Below are positions 34,351 to 42,112 of a DNA stretch of 59,975 bases, in pieces. Both the position numbers and the translations under genes were made by a program. This stretch comes from Clostridiales bacterium (GTDB lineage: Bacteria > Bacillota > Clostridia > Lachnospirales > Lachnospiraceae), in assembly GCA_012837605.1 (NCBI GenBank), contig DUQV01000071.1, positions 1 to 59,975 of the forward strand, written 5' to 3'. The notes under the pieces were generated by a model. That model was not told the origin of the DNA. It did no database searches and saw nothing but the letters and a program-made list of their open reading frames with translations. Within the stretch, counting starts at the first letter, position 1. Each line of letters starts with the position of its first letter.

Positions 34351-34424
34351 GGCGAAGTAGCTCAGTTGGCGAGAGCATGCGGTTCATACCCGCAGTGTCG
34401 GCGGTTCAAATCCGTCCTTCGCTA
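34351..34424 (+). tRNA. tRNA-Met (CAT anticodon)
   Basis: A full cloverleaf: acceptor GGCGAAG with CTTCGCT, D arm GCTC/GAGC, anticodon stem TGCGG/CCGCA with loop TTCATAC, T arm GGCGG TTCAAAT CCGTC and discriminator A. The paired first position (G-U, not the C-A mismatch of initiators) marks an elongator-type methionine tRNA; an Ile tRNA with a modified CAT is less likely here. CCA is not encoded. A T run at 34425-34431 follows. The place between divIC and spoIIE is conserved in Firmicutes. Confidence 0.95.
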
Positions 34425-34517
34425 TTTTTTTATGCCTAAAAAGAAGATTTGATGGTTGGTGGTTGATGGTTCGAGGCGTTATATTAGAGGTCTGGAGCTC
34501 TTGGCAAAAACGATAAA

Positions 34518-34678
34518 AAGTGCGAGGGAACACACAGGTATTACCTCACACACCGGTATAAGTACACACCTTAATTTGTATGTCTTATACGGACCAAGGT
34601 CCGTAACGATCATACAAATTAAGGTGTGTATTCTTATAACGGTGCATTACGGTAATACCTATGCATTCCCCCGCACTT
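34518..34678. ncRNA. 161-nt nested hairpin, unknown RNA or small inverted-repeat element
   Basis: Arms in order: AAGTGCGAGGGAA (34518-34530) with TTCCCCCGCACTT (34666-34678); GGTATTACC (34537-34545) with GGTAATACC (34651-34659); CACCGGTATAAG (34551-34562) with CTTATAACGGTG (34633-34644); 20 bp perfect at 34563-34582 with 34611-34630; and a final TACGGACC/GGTCCGTA (34588-34605). More than 50 base pairs in all, with small internal loops. It might be a structured RNA or a miniature inverted-repeat element; the two cannot be told apart here. No protein is encoded. Confidence 0.6.
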
Positions 34679-34851
34679 AGTATACTTTAATCTATTCCTT
34701 ATTTTTTTAGGCATCTGTGGATGGGTGTCTATTATTAATTTCCGGGAAGGGGATTCTTAGTTTCTTAAAGAGGTTGAGGTTCCTACAATCGATATTATCA
34801 GTGTTTTGATGGATTTATTGTCAATAAGTTTTTTTATGGCGGTTTTTAATT

Positions 34852-34884
34852 TTGACAAACATTTTATTTTGCTGTGCCTATAAT
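34852..34884 (+). promoter_or_regulatory. spoIIE promoter with 21-base spacing and a 0A-box-like site
   Basis: TTGACA (34852-34857) and TATAAT (34879-34884) are 21 bases apart, too far for an ordinary sigma-A promoter but typical of Spo0A-activated ones (spoIIG, spoIIE of Bacillus). The reverse strand over the -35 reads TTTGTCAAAA, close to the 0A box TTTGTCRAA. Confidence 0.7.
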
Positions 34885-34933
34885 AAAGCGGCATACTATT
34901 TCAGCTGTTGAGAACAAAAAGGAGCGAGGCAAA

Positions 34934-37222
34934 ATGAAAGGTAATATTAAAAAAGCTGTTATGATTTTTGTTATAGGATTTGCAACCGCCAGGGCAACTT
35001 TTTTAGGCATCAGTCCGCTTGCTATTGGATTTTTTGCAGCGGCATACATGGAAAAGGTTAGTCCGGGATTACTTTTTATAACTATTCTGGCGGGGATAGG
35101 ATCAGTTATGCCGCCAACTATGGTGTTAAAATACCTGCTTACCATGATTAGTGCTATTATATTATTGGAATCACCTTTAATTAAGAAAAAGGAGCTGCCA
35201 ACAAAAATCTACTTCTATATACCTGCCATATCTTTAGGAATATACGCAATGATGGAGGCGGCCGCTAACGGATGGAATATGGATTTTATTATTATGGCTT
35301 TAATGGAAGCTATTATTGCTTATGTATCAGGATTAATATTCAGTATAGGAATAGGCTTTATTGCAAAGCAGCCAAAAGGTACAAAAATGACCAATGAGGA
35401 AATGATTAGCCTGAGCGTAATGATCTCGCTGCTCATCTACGGAATACCAAATATAAATAATCCTTACATAGCTCCAATAGAGACGGCAGTTTATTTTGTG
35501 ATAATGCTTATTACATATAAGTATGGTGCGGGTCAGGGAGCAGTTACAGGGGCGGTGTCCGGCATTACTTTAAGTCTTCGGGGAGCATCTCTTAACGGTA
35601 TAGGTTGGCTTACTATGATGGGAATAGTTCCGGCATTGTTTCGTAGTCTGGGAAGAATTCCAACTGCTGCGGTTTTTACAATGACGGTTGCTATTATTAG
35701 CATAATCTATGAGGATGTCGGATTATCAGTTAAAGAAATAGGAGCATTAAGCTCTGCTCTATTATTATTCACATTGCTGCCAAAAAGTATTGTTTATAGA
35801 GTTGAACAGGACAGGGATGGAGCAGGACAGAATCTTTTGACGTTAGACAACTTGAAGAAACTGACTAATACAAGAATGAGGATTTTTTCAGAATCGTTTT
35901 TAAAATTATCCAAAATTTTAGAAACCATTACTGAAAGACAGATGAGGCTTAGACAAAAGGAAATTGATTTAATCTTTGAGGATATATCTGAAAGACTATG
36001 TAAAAATTGCAGAAACTGCACTTTCTGCTGGGAAAAGCATTTTAAGGAAGCGTATAAGGCTACATGTGATTTGTTTGAGACCGCAGAGAAAAAAGGATAT
36101 ATTGAGACTAATGATGTTCCGGCATATTTTATGGAACACTGTATTTGCTCAGATGAGCTTGTACTGGAAACCAACAGAGGATTTGAGATTGCCAAACTGA
36201 ATAATATATGGGGTAACAGACTGGCTGAAAGCAGAGAAGTGATTGCAGGACAGCTTAAAGAGGTTTCATCGGCCATTCATTCGCTAACCGGTGATATTTA
36301 CGGTGCGGCAAGGGTTATGAGAAGCGAAGAGAATAAGATAATAAGAAGATTAAGAGCACATCATATTGATGTGAAAAGTATCACTGTACTGGAGAGAACT
36401 GATAAGAGAAGGGAGATTGTATTAAGTGCCGCTGTAGGAAGAAGACGGTGTATTACAACTAAGGAAGCAGCATCTTGGATTTCAGAAGTATTAGGGGTCA
36501 GGTTCGTAGTCTCAGCTGCTTCAAAGTCAGTATTTTCCAAGAATTATGAAGAATATATATTTTTTGAGGACACTAAATTTAAGGTTCTGACAGGTGTGGC
36601 AAGGGCTATGAAGAATAATATATCGGGAGATAATTTTTCTATAATGAAGCTGGAAAGCGGAGAAGAGGTTATAGCTCTTGCCGATGGTATGGGTACAGGA
36701 AAGGAAGCGGCAGATGAAAGCGAGACCGTATTGGCACTGCTTGAGCAGCTTTTGGAGGCCGGGTTTAAAACTGAGACTGCCATTAGGCTTATCAATTCAA
36801 ATCTTGTTCTTAAGGCAGATAAGCAGACATTTTCGACCATAGATATCGGAACCATTAATCTTTGTACCGGTATGTGTGAATTTGTAAAGATTGGAGCGGC
36901 ATCCACATTCATAAAACGAGATAATTGGGTAGAAACTATCAGTTCTACGACTCTTCCCATAGGCATGTTCAAATCGGTGGATTATGATTCTGTAACAAAG
37001 AAGCTGTATGAAGGGGATATAATAATTATGGTTACGGACGGAGTTCTTGACTGCCTGCAGACAGTGGATAAGGAGATATATATGGAGAAGGTTATTATGG
37101 ACATAAAGAGTAATAATCCGCAGGAGATAGCCAATCGTATCTTAGACCATTCATTATCACAAAGAAATTATGTTCCCATGGATGATATGACTATTATTAC
37201 GGCCGGAATTTGGCTAAAATAG
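34934..37222 (+). CDS. spoIIE: Stage II sporulation protein E
   Basis: Membrane-bound PP2C-type phosphatase that dephosphorylates SpoIIAA to switch on sigma-F in the forespore. The 762-residue protein has about ten membrane segments in residues 1-310, a central oligomerisation region with a Cys cluster (CKNCRNCTFCW near 357) and a C-terminal phosphatase domain with LADGMGTGKEAADES near 587 and VTDGVLDCL near 700 as metal sites. ATG 34934 has GGAGCGAGGC upstream; the frame opens 20 codons earlier, inside the promoter. Confidence 0.96.
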   Translation: MKGNIKKAVMIFVIGFATARATFLGISPLAIGFFAAAYMEKVSPGLLFITILAGIGSVMPPTMVLKYLLTMISAIILLESPLIKKKELPTKIYFYIPAISLGIYAMMEAAANGWNMDFIIMALMEAIIAYVSGLIFSIGIGFIAKQPKGTKMTNEEMISLSVMISLLIYGIPNINNPYIAPIETAVYFVIMLITYKYGAGQGAVTGAVSGITLSLRGASLNGIGWLTMMGIVPALFRSLGRIPTAAVFTMTVAIISIIYEDVGLSVKEIGALSSALLLFTLLPKSIVYRVEQDRDGAGQNLLTLDNLKKLTNTRMRIFSESFLKLSKILETITERQMRLRQKEIDLIFEDISERLCKNCRNCTFCWEKHFKEAYKATCDLFETAEKKGYIETNDVPAYFMEHCICSDELVLETNRGFEIAKLNNIWGNRLAESREVIAGQLKEVSSAIHSLTGDIYGAARVMRSEENKIIRRLRAHHIDVKSITVLERTDKRREIVLSAAVGRRRCITTKEAASWISEVLGVRFVVSAASKSVFSKNYEEYIFFEDTKFKVLTGVARAMKNNISGDNFSIMKLESGEEVIALADGMGTGKEAADESETVLALLEQLLEAGFKTETAIRLINSNLVLKADKQTFSTIDIGTINLCTGMCEFVKIGAASTFIKRDNWVETISSTTLPIGMFKSVDYDSVTKKLYEGDIIIMVTDGVLDCLQTVDKEIYMEKVIMDIKSNNPQEIANRILDHSLSQRNYVPMDDMTIITAGIWLK

Positions 37223-37317
37223 GGTTAGGGGAGAAAATAGCATTGAAATTTCATATAGAAAGGATTAGAATACTATTGATACAGTGAACCGACAATTTAC
37301 TGCCGAATAAGGATATC

Positions 37318-38766
37318 ATGTTAAAAAAAGTATCTGACTATATTAATTCCCATAACCTAATAGAAAATGGAGACAGAATCCTCGTTGGTGTATCCGGCGG
37401 GGCAGATTCGGTATGCCTTTTGCATATACTATCTACTCTGTATCAAGATTCTGACGTGGATTTTTTTGTGGTGCATGTACATCACGGCATCAGGAATGAG
37501 GAGGCAGACAGGGACGAGGCTTTTGTAAAGTCATTATGTGAAGGCTTAAAACTTCCGTATTGTGCTTATCATTTTGATGTTATTTCTCTGGCCGGGCATG
37601 AAGGACTCTCTGAGGAGGAGGCCGGACGAAGGGTTCGCTATAAGGCTTTTACGGATGCTTCTGACAGATTTGGGTGCAATAAGGTGGCTGTTGCACATAA
37701 TAAGAACGATAATGCAGAGACATTTTTGCTTAATTTGTTCAGAGGAAGTGCGGTTAAAGGATTGACCGGTATGGACTCTATTATTAATATGAATACGGAT
37801 GCCGGCAGTATTGTTGTTATTCGACCGCTTCTGCCTATTACCCGGGAAGAGATTGAAGCATATATTAAAAAAAACGGGTTGAAGTATCAGGAGGATTCTA
37901 CAAACCTTAGCGATATATATACAAGAAATAAAATTAGAAATCAGGTGCTGGGATTCGTTAAGGAGCACATAAATTCCAATGTCATAGAGCACATTACTAA
38001 TGCAGCCGGTCATATTGAGGAGGCATACAGTTTCATTGATAAATATATTAATGAAAGATATGAAGCCATAGTAAGCGATCATGACGGATTCTATGAATAC
38101 GATCACCGTAATCTGAGGAAGGAAGACATCGTTATTAGGAAGGGTATAGTAAGAAAAATACTCGGCAATCTTGCGGGGAGTTTAAAGGATATCGAATCTA
38201 AGCATGTGGACAATGTATTATCGCTTGGCAAGATGCAGGTAGGTAAAATGATTAACCTTCCCTATGGAATGATTGCACAGAAGGAATATGACAGGGTAAG
38301 TATATACATTCCATTAGAAGGTGAGAAGAAGCATTTACATCGTGAGCCGGGTGAGTCTGTGGAAATATCAGTTCCCGGAAGAACAGAACTTAAGCAATAC
38401 GGAATATATATTGAGACAGAGGTCTTTGATCACGAAAAGAACAAAGCATTTCCTGAAAACAGTTGTGTGAAGTGGTTTGATTATGATAAAATAGAGAATA
38501 CTCTTATACTTAGAACAAGAAAACCCGGAGATTACCTGCAGATAGACAGTCAGGGAGGAAATAAAAAGCTTAAGGACTATTTTATTGATGAAAAAATTCC
38601 TAAGGATAAACGGGATGAGATATTTCTTGTTGCCGATGGAAGTCATATTCTTTGGATAATAGGATATGGCAATCGAATAAGTGAAAAGTATAAGATAACT
38701 GAGACTACAAAGAAAATACTATCTATGATTTTTATTAATTCAAAGGAGAAGGAAGATGATAGATAA
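37318..38766 (+). CDS. tilS: tRNA(Ile)-lysidine synthetase TilS
   Basis: Adds lysine to C34 of tRNA-Ile(CAT) so that it reads AUA. The 482-residue protein has the ATP pyrophosphatase loop VGVSGGADSVCLLHIL (near 23-38), VVHVHHGIR, NDNAETFLLNLFRGS and a C-terminal substrate-binding domain including RKPGDYL. The ATG at 37318 has AAGGA upstream. The 11-base overlap with hpt suggests coupled translation, as usual for this pair. Confidence 0.95.
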   Translation: MLKKVSDYINSHNLIENGDRILVGVSGGADSVCLLHILSTLYQDSDVDFFVVHVHHGIRNEEADRDEAFVKSLCEGLKLPYCAYHFDVISLAGHEGLSEEEAGRRVRYKAFTDASDRFGCNKVAVAHNKNDNAETFLLNLFRGSAVKGLTGMDSIINMNTDAGSIVVIRPLLPITREEIEAYIKKNGLKYQEDSTNLSDIYTRNKIRNQVLGFVKEHINSNVIEHITNAAGHIEEAYSFIDKYINERYEAIVSDHDGFYEYDHRNLRKEDIVIRKGIVRKILGNLAGSLKDIESKHVDNVLSLGKMQVGKMINLPYGMIAQKEYDRVSIYIPLEGEKKHLHREPGESVEISVPGRTELKQYGIYIETEVFDHEKNKAFPENSCVKWFDYDKIENTLILRTRKPGDYLQIDSQGGNKKLKDYFIDEKIPKDKRDEIFLVADGSHILWIIGYGNRISEKYKITETTKKILSMIFINSKEKEDDR

Positions 38767-39271
38767 TATAAGAGTCTTAATATCAGAAGAGCAGATTAAA
38801 GAGAGAATAGATGAGTTGGCGAAACAGATTAGTAAGGACTATGAAGGTAAAAGTGTACATCTTGTGTGTATTTTGAAGGGAAGTGTATTTTTTAGCTGTG
38901 ATTTGGCAAAAAGAATTACTGTACCTGTTACTATGGACTTTATGTCAGTCTCCAGCTATGGAGATGAGAAGGTAAGTTCAGGAAGAGTAAGGATTGTTAA
39001 GGATCTGGACGAATCTATACAGGATAAGGATGTGCTTATTATAGAGGATATTATTGATTCGGGCAGAACGCTTGCATATTTAAAAGAGCTTTTAAGCAGC
39101 AGAATGCCCGAGAGCCTTAATATCTGTACTCTGCTCGACAAGCCTGAGAGAAGAGTCGTAGAGGTCGATGTAAAATACGTCGGATTCGAGATACCTGATG
39201 AATTCGTGGTGGGATATGGCTTGGATTATCAGCAGAAATATAGAAATCTACCTTATATTGGGGTAGTGTAA
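38756..39271 (+). CDS. hpt: Hypoxanthine phosphoribosyltransferase
   Basis: Purine salvage enzyme making IMP and GMP from hypoxanthine or guanine and PRPP. 171 residues with the PRPP loop VLIIEDIIDSGRTL (near 92-105), LKGSVFFSCDLAKRI and the C-terminal DEFVVGYGLDYQQKYRNLP. AAAGGAGAAGGAAG lies before the ATG inside the end of tilS. In Firmicutes this gene is regularly next to tilS and ftsH. Confidence 0.97.
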   Translation: MIDNIRVLISEEQIKERIDELAKQISKDYEGKSVHLVCILKGSVFFSCDLAKRITVPVTMDFMSVSSYGDEKVSSGRVRIVKDLDESIQDKDVLIIEDIIDSGRTLAYLKELLSSRMPESLNICTLLDKPERRVVEVDVKYVGFEIPDEFVVGYGLDYQQKYRNLPYIGVV

Positions 39272-39294
39272 AATATTTAGTAGGAGGTCGTTTA

Positions 39295-41133
39295 GTGAGA
39301 AAGCAAATAAAGGGATACGGTTTTTACTTAATTATTCTGGCCATAATTTTTATTACGGTTTTCCTGTCCGACAGTTTGGAGATTAATAATCAGAATGCAT
39401 ATAACCGTGCCCGTTTCGATGAGGATTTGGAAGCGGGTAGGGTTAGTTATGTTGATATATATCCTAATGTAGAGGTACCAACAGGTGAAGTCAGGGTATT
39501 ATTTAATGACAGAGAGGCAAGGAAAAGCTTCCATGCTTCAGATGTTGGGGAAGTAGAGATGCTATTAAAGGATGCAGGTGTAGATTATACAAGGCATGGT
39601 ATAACCAAACCAAATTGGTTCTTATCCAATGTCCTGCCGTATATTCTAATGTTTATTGTAGTAATAGCATTGTTCTCATTCTTATCAAATCAAACCTCTG
39701 TGGGTGGTGGAAACAGCAAGGTTATGAATTTTGGAAAGAGCCGGGCAAAGCTAAGTACAGAGGATAGTAAGAAAACCACCTTTAAGAATGTTGCAGGACT
39801 TGATGAAGAAAAGGATGAGCTTAAGGAAATAGTTGACTTTTTAAAATCTCCTAAGAAATATATTCAGGTGGGAGCCAGAATCCCAAAGGGAGTTCTGCTG
39901 GTTGGACCTCCCGGAACAGGAAAGACTCTGCTTGCAAAGGCAGTGGCAGGTGAAGCCGGAGTGCCGTTTTTCTCCATATCAGGTTCTGATTTTGTCGAGA
40001 TGTTTGTAGGTGTCGGAGCATCCAGAGTAAGAGATTTATTTGAGGATGCCAAGAAAAATTCACCTTGTATTGTATTTATAGATGAGATTGATGCAGTAGC
40101 AAGGCGAAGAGGCACAGGACTTGGCGGCGGTCATGACGAAAGAGAGCAGACCTTAAACCAATTGCTTGTAGAGATGGATGGATTTGGAGTAAATGAGGGA
40201 ATTATCGTTATGGCTGCAACTAACAGGGTGGATATATTGGATCCTGCGATACTGCGACCGGGTCGCTTTGACAGAAAAGTTTCTGTGGGACGTCCTGATG
40301 TTAAAGGTAGAGAAGAAATTCTTCGTGTGCATTCCAAAGGAAAACCTTTAGGTGACGATGTGGACTTAAAGCAGATTGCTCAGACCACTGCCGGATTTAC
40401 AGGAGCTGACCTTGAGAATCTTATGAATGAGTCCGCTATCGGAGCAGCAAGGGAGAATAGAAGCTTTATTAACAGTGAGGATATCAAGAAAGCATTTATC
40501 AAGGTGGGTATAGGAACGGAGAAAAAAAGCAAGGTTATCAGTGATAAAGAAAAGCGTATTACGGCGTATCATGAAGCCGGACATGCAATACTTTTCCATG
40601 TTCTGCCTGATGTAGGACCGGTATACACAGTTTCAATCATTCCGACAGGAGTTGGAGCAGCGGGCTTTACAATGCCTCTTCCTGAAAAGGATGAAATGTT
40701 CAATACCAGAGGACAAATGCTTCAGGAGATTACAGTGCTTCTGGGAGGCAGAGCTGCTGAAGAGCTGGTGCTTGAGGATATTACAACAGGAGCCTCGCAT
40801 GACATCAAGGTGGCTACAAAAAAAGCGAGAGCGATGATAACCCGTTATGGTTTCTCTGATGAGATTGGAATGGTTAATTACGAACAGGATGAGGATGAGG
40901 TCTTTATCGGAAGAGACTGGGGACATATCAGAAACTACAGTGATAATGTGGCTAATAAAATCGATGAGGAAGTAAGGAATATTATTAATGATTGCTATGA
41001 GAACGCAAAAAAAATTCTCACCGAGAACAGAGATAAACTTGATGCTTGTGTAGACTTGTTATTAGAAAAAGAACGCATAACCAGAGAAGAATTTGAAGTG
41101 CTATTTGAACCTCAGAATCAAGAACCTTTGTAG
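39295..41133 (+). CDS. ftsH: ATP-dependent zinc metalloprotease FtsH
   Basis: Membrane AAA protease that degrades membrane and regulatory proteins. The 612-residue protein has two membrane segments (about 9-27 and 107-127), the AAA module with Walker A GPPGTGKT (near 204), Walker [10 protein letters not shown] and [21 protein letters not shown], and the zinc site HEAGH (near 426). The start is GTG with AGGAGGTCGTTTA. An extended -10 just downstream of the stop opens a possible small-RNA gene. Confidence 0.97.
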   Translation: MRKQIKGYGFYLIILAIIFITVFLSDSLEINNQNAYNRARFDEDLEAGRVSYVDIYPNVEVPTGEVRVLFNDREARKSFHASDVGEVEMLLKDAGVDYTRHGITKPNWFLSNVLPYILMFIVVIALFSFLSNQTSVGGGNSKVMNFGKSRAKLSTEDSKKTTFKNVAGLDEEKDELKEIVDFLKSPKKYIQVGARIPKGVLLVGPPGTGKTLLAKAVAGEAGVPFFSISGSDFVEMFVGVGASRVRDLFEDAKKNSPCIVFIDEIDAVARRRGTGLGGGHDEREQTLNQLLVEMDGFGVNEGIIVMAATNRVDILDPAILRPGRFDRKVSVGRPDVKGREEILRVHSKGKPLGDDVDLKQIAQTTAGFTGADLENLMNESAIGAARENRSFINSEDIKKAFIKVGIGTEKKSKVISDKEKRITAYHEAGHAILFHVLPDVGPVYTVSIIPTGVGAAGFTMPLPEKDEMFNTRGQMLQEITVLLGGRAAEELVLEDITTGASHDIKVATKKARAMITRYGFSDEIGMVNYEQDEDEVFIGRDWGHIRNYSDNVANKIDEEVRNIINDCYENAKKILTENRDKLDACVDLLLEKERITREEFEVLFEPQNQEPL

Positions 41134-41208
41134 AAAATGACGAAAAACAGCCTTAAATTTTGTAAAGTTTGTGCAGACTTGTATTAGTTTATATGGTATA
41201 CTAAGTAT

Positions 41209-41305
41209 GTAAACCCCAATACATTATATAGTTTTTTGCTACACCCCCCATAAGTAACAAAATACCTTCTCCGAAAAAGGACAGCTTCGACTGTCCTTTT
41301 TACGT
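41209..41305 (+). ncRNA. Candidate C-rich small RNA with own promoter and terminator
   Basis: An extended -10, TGG then TATACT (41194-41202), should start transcription near 41209. The roughly 97-base transcript has two unpaired C-rich stretches, GTAAACCCCAATAC and TACACCCCCCATAAG, and ends in a perfect terminator AAAAAGGACAG/CTGTCCTTTTT (41274-41301). Unpaired CCCC motifs that bind G-rich ribosome binding sites are known in RsaE- and CsfG-type small RNAs of Firmicutes. This is a resemblance only. Confidence 0.5.
41274..41301 (+). terminator. Strong intrinsic terminator
   Basis: AAAAAGGACAG, loop CTTCGA, CTGTCCTTTTT: an 11-bp perfect stem with a stable loop and T run. It can end both ftsH and the candidate small RNA. 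Confidence 0.92.
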
Positions 41306-41446
41306 TATTTACAAACCGTTATTTACAAACAAATGTATATTATGGTATATGAATATTAAAAAGATAATTCAAAAATATGTGAGCATATTAAACTAATAAC
41401 ATAAAACTACTTAACTTTTTACATTAGAAAGCAGAAAGGAAAGACT

Positions 41447-41875
41447 ATGCTTTTACGAAGTAATAATGTGCTCAAATATATTCTGTTGTTTTTAATCGGC
41501 GGATTTGCTTATGGTGGGATTGAGATAATATTCAGAGGATATTCACATATATCCATGCTGGCAGCAGGTGGAATCTGCTTTATACTTATAGGATTAATAA
41601 ATGAAGTACAATCAGGCGAGATTGCATTAATTAAGCAAATGATAATATCAGCTGTTATAATAACCACAGTGGAACTAATCACAGGATTAATAGTTAATAT
41701 ATGGCTTAACCTTAATGTATGGGATTATTCTGATTATCCGTATAATCTTATGGGACAGATATGCATCTACTATACTGTTATATGGTTTTTATTATCCCCC
41801 TTGGCAATATTTATGGATGATTATATACGCTACTTTATTATGGGAGAAAAAAAACCACGCTATAAAATTATTTAA
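41447..41875 (+). CDS. CmpB/putative ABC-transporter type IV family membrane protein
   Basis: A 142-residue integral membrane protein with four hydrophobic segments (about 10-28, 34-50, 65-86 and 107-128). The pattern GYSHISMLAAGGICFILIGL, then EL(I/V)TGLIVN.. WDYSDYPYN and GQICIYYTVIWFLLSPL near the end is that of a Clostridia family annotated as putative ABC-transporter type IV; its function is not known. AGAAAGGAAAG precedes the ATG. Transcribed alone before the structured RNA copy 2. Confidence 0.7.
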   Translation: MLLRSNNVLKYILLFLIGGFAYGGIEIIFRGYSHISMLAAGGICFILIGLINEVQSGEIALIKQMIISAVIITTVELITGLIVNIWLNLNVWDYSDYPYNLMGQICIYYTVIWFLLSPLAIFMDDYIRYFIMGEKKPRYKII

Positions 41876-41914
41876 AAAATCGAAGGTTTTCAAGCTAAAT
41901 CCGCAAATTTATGA

Positions 41915-41920
41915 TATAAT
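41915..41920 (+). promoter_or_regulatory. Extended -10 of structured RNA copy 2
   Basis: TGA then TATAAT (41915-41920), followed by GTCCGCG and the P1 stem at 41928. No good -35 is visible, which the TG extension may offset. Confidence 0.55.
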
Positions 41921-41927
41921 GTCCGCG

Positions 41928-42074
41928 AATAAGCAGATTAGTCCATGTTAAACAACGCATTTATATGACATGATTTTATGTCATATAAATGGGATGTTTA
42001 ACATGGATAAGTGCAACGCGAGCGAAAAATGCACGGCATTTTGAGCTCCTAATCTGCTTATTAAGCAGGATTAG
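41928..42074 (+). ncRNA. Structured three-way-junction RNA, copy 2 (radical SAM leader)
   Basis: P1 is 14 perfect pairs, AATAAGCAGATTAG (41928-41941) with CTAATCTGCTTATT (42049-42062). P2 is a long hairpin, CCATGTTAAAC (41943-41953) with GTTTAACATGG (41996-42006) outermost. The junction reads ATAAGTGCAACGCGAGCG, P3 is AAAATGC/GCATTTT (42026-42042), then GAGCT. The P1 3' strand can also pair with AAGCAGGATTAG (42063-42074). That downstream segment together with TCCAT repeats the 5' edge AAGCAGATTAGTCCAT, so one strand has two rival partners. Junction bases match copy 1 while stems differ. Confidence 0.7.
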
Positions 42075-42112
42075 TCCATTTGGTTATAATATAATACAAA
42101 GGAACGACAGCC

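Larger units (their letters stand above)
34425..34933 (+). other. 509-bp non-coding stretch between tRNA-Met and spoIIE
   Basis: It contains the tRNA terminator T run, a 161-nt nested hairpin (34518-34678), and the spoIIE promoter region. Reading frames across it are short and reflect the inverted repeat. Confidence 0.7.
41134..41446 (+). other. 313-bp gap after ftsH
   Basis: It contains a possible small RNA (41209-41305) with its promoter and terminator. Directly after it, CGTTATTTACAAAC is duplicated in tandem (41303-41316, 41317-41330). The rest is A/T-rich sequence without recognised features. Confidence 0.6.

Noticed and set aside
34456-34680. 74-codon frame across the tRNA-spoIIE gap
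   Set aside because: It exists only because the 161-nt inverted repeat lacks stops in this frame; no ribosome binding site.
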